NCBI GenBank assembly: GCA_910583725.1
Contig: CAJTXZ010000001.1
Coordinates: 1 to 64,000 of the forward strand
Direction: 5' to 3'
DNA length: 64,000 nucleotides
Origin: an uncultured Vampirovibrio sp.
GTDB taxonomy: Bacteria; Cyanobacteriota; Vampirovibrionia; Gastranaerophilales; Gastranaerophilaceae
The notes under the pieces were generated by a model, which saw only the letters and a list, made by a program, of their open reading frames with translations, ran no database searches and had not been told where the DNA came from. Positions 62,412 through 64,000 of this stretch are shown here, piece after piece. Within the stretch, counting starts at the first letter, position 1, and each line of letters opens with the position of its first letter. Position numbers and translations under genes: made by a program.

Positions 62412-63109
62412 AATCTTGAAATCTCGTCACATTTATTACAAAAATTCTCATGCAGATTTGCAGTAGAAGAAACTATGTTTTCAAAATATTGAAGCCTTTC
62501 TTCAATATCAGCCTTGTCTGCATTTATTACAAAATTATAGTTTACAGAAATTCTATAAATATAATCATCAATTATTCCATTGGAGTTCAACCCGCCTTGC
62601 AGTTTTGATACAGAATAATTTGCCACGCAATTATAATCTTCTAACTTCATCGGAATAAATAGCTTGAAACCCATATTAGAATCCCAATTATTAATTGTGT
62701 CGTTGTTAATCTTAGTATTAAATAAGCATAAACGTTTTTTGTTGGTACAACAATCGGCAACAAAGTTTATTCCAACTGCAATATCATCTGATATTTTAAA
62801 TTTAGCAAGATTTAAAAATAAATTATTCAATATGTCTTTATTTTTACTGTCATAATCATCTGCCAATAGATCAAGTCTTCTATCAATCAGAGAATATAAT
62901 AAATGTACGGAATTCTCAATATCATAAGCAACAACTGGTAATGGAATACCTACTGGCATGTTTGAAGAAATGTCTATTCTAGCTTTTTTAATTTCATAGC
63001 CAAGATGCCTGATTTTATTAGAACCAGTGAAGTCACCAATAAAATCATTTAATTGCGAATACGCATAATTTGCTATTACATACGTAGCTTTTTCTTCTAT
63101 TATCTGCAC
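62405..63109 (-). CDS. First protein of the MBL operon, unknown function
   Basis: A 234-residue protein with no membrane part. It looks alpha/beta, with a helical start (EEKATYVIANYAYSQL), a helix-rich centre (LLYSLIDRRLDLLADDYDS) and a C-terminal strand series (DDYIYRISVNYNFVINAD) then a helix with Cys residues (FCNKCDEISRLC). No known family recognised. Its start is about 440 bases from the divergent GT4 gene. Confidence 0.6.
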   Translation of the reverse strand: MQIIEEKATYVIANYAYSQLNDFIGDFTGSNKIRHLGYEIKKARIDISSNMPVGIPLPVVAYDIENSVHLLYSLIDRRLDLLADDYDSKNKDILNNLFLNLAKFKISDDIAVGINFVADCCTNKKRLCLFNTKINNDTINNWDSNMGFKLFIPMKLEDYNCVANYSVSKLQGGLNSNGIIDDYIYRISVNYNFVINADKADIEERLQYFENIVSSTANLHENFCNKCDEISRLC

Positions 63110-63551
63110 TTGAATCTCGTTCCAAAAGCTCTATAGTTAAATAAATTGTACACATAAAAGAGAAATATAGCAATGGTTAATTTTAATTATTCACTAAATT
63201 ATTCAAAAAGTATGTTGTTTTTTATCGCTGAATTCAAATAAGTGTAAATTTGTTTCAGCTTTTCATTATCATCTTTTATGATTTGAACTTTTGCTTTAAC
63301 TGCTTTTAATAAGCTAAAGCAATTTATTTGAAAATATTCTATAAATCAAGTTACTTGATAGCACTGTATTTGACAAAGAAAGAGAATACTTGTGCTTTAA
63401 GAAAAAAAATAAAAAACACTAAGATTTGTAAAAATAATCTTTGTTAATATATGTCCTAAGCATATTGGCCGTAGAATTATTCTATTGTTAAATGATTAAC
63501 ACTTAAGATAATACATGAGATTAAAGATTAAATATTAAAAAGGTGGTAATT
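63110..63551. other. Intergenic region with a short coding remnant
   Basis: No intact gene. On the minus strand, about 63199-63347, a stop-bounded frame reads SLLKAVKAKVQIIKDDNEK and on to NSAIKNNILFE, a plausible C-terminal tail of a lost gene. The rest is AT-rich and probably holds the promoters of the divergent MBL operon and GT4 gene. Confidence 0.35.
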
Positions 63552-64000
63552 TTGAATTTTCTATTCTCTCACAGGAACTTTCCGGCTCAGTTTAGACATA
63601 TTATTACAGAACTTGGGAAAAATTCTGAAAACAAAATTGTATTCTTATGCAATACTTCAAATTCTTTTGAGATTAAGGGTGTTAGAAAAGTTTTATACAG
63701 ATTAAAAAGAAAAATTCCAAAAGATTGCCACAGATACTTAAGACAGTATGAAGAAAGCATAATCCATGGGCAGGCTGCAGCCGAGTGTTTGATTCAACTT
63801 AAAAATTCAGGTTTTATTCCTGATATAATTTATTCTCACGGATGGGGAAATTCTATGTTTTTTAAAGATGTGTTTCCGGATGTTCCTTTAATAAATTATT
63901 GCGAATGGTATTACAATTCATCTGGTGCTGATATTGGGTTCGATGGAAATATACCTGATTATGATAAAAAAGCTCTTACAAGGTGCAATAATTCCCAATT
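63552..64000 (+). CDS. GT4-type glycosyltransferase (cut by window end)
   Basis: From TTG at 63552 with AAGGTGG upstream the frame is open to the window edge (149 codons). The start FLFSHRNFPAQFRHI is the GT4 N-terminal block of several bacterial enzymes (NFPGQF), followed by IPDIIYSHGWGNSMFF and INYCEWYYNSSGADIGFD, also typical. The donor domain is beyond the window. Probable envelope polysaccharide synthesis. Confidence 0.8.
   Translation, partial: MNFLFSHRNFPAQFRHIITELGKNSENKIVFLCNTSNSFEIKGVRKVLYRLKRKIPKDCHRYLRQYEESIIHGQAAAECLIQLKNSGFIPDIIYSHGWGNSMFFKDVFPDVPLINYCEWYYNSSGADIGFDGNIPDYDKKALTRCNNSQ

Overview
The window is AT-rich bacterial DNA (about one third G+C outside one anomalous block) and best fits a non-photosynthetic relative of the Cyanobacteria, such as a gut Vampirovibrionia/Melainabacteria of the Gastranaerophilales type. 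This is inference, with no search run. It rests on a Ycf45-like ATPase with a C-terminal R3H region, an isolated atpD-atpC pair (cyanobacteria also keep beta-epsilon apart from the other ATP synthase genes), a DprA-like Rossmann protein of cyanobacterial type, a four-domain ribosomal protein S1 behind ispH, and oxygen-defence genes (PerR-like, rubredoxin, rubrerythrin) that suit an anaerobe.

Layout. 1-9 kb: a lipoprotein, an AbrB-like/small-protein pair, carbonic anhydrase, a minus-strand run (Ycf45-like ATPase and YgjP-like peptidase; purine nucleoside phosphorylase; rpoZ-like), two secreted proteins, a frameshifted membrane-anchored gene, and three copies of a palindromic MITE-like repeat. 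9.5-18.1 kb: a G+C-richer block with no conventional gene. It holds 22 same-strand cassettes, each encoding about 60-75 residues from a conserved start (LQLCD) to a conserved end (AFSVRC). None has a start codon with a ribosome binding site, a signal peptide or a partner gene. It looks like a store of silent C-terminal segments of a surface protein. 18-34.5 kb: a secreted hydrolase-like protein, lineage-type membrane proteins, atpD-atpC followed by two membrane glycosyltransferases, the DprA-like gene, a UvrD/PcrA helicase and a methyltransferase-like gene. 34.5-46 kb: two anchored proteins, a Clp-N-only protein, dtd with a large insertion, rpsA and ispH, a class II aldolase, thiC, a second AbrB-like/small-protein pair, a DJ-1/PfpI protein, a secreted PepSY-like protein and a peroxiredoxin. 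46-64 kb: tRNA-Arg(CCT), an EEP-family membrane protein, coiled-coil and HEAT-like proteins, the perR-rubredoxin-rubrerythrin group, a lipid-linked sugar cluster (GtrA, YdjC-like, GT2, GT39), an SDR, a HAD phosphatase, a TRIC-like channel, a metallopeptidase-like protein, a decayed gene, a compact three-gene operon ending in a ComEC-like metallo-beta-lactamase protein, and the start of a GT4 glycosyltransferase.

The strongest candidates for undescribed biology are the cassette array (9478-18143), the MITE-like repeat whose 35-base core is exactly inverted between two copies, the twice-occurring divergent AbrB-like/63-residue-protein module, and the MBL operon at 60958-63109. All functional statements come from reading translated sequence by eye.
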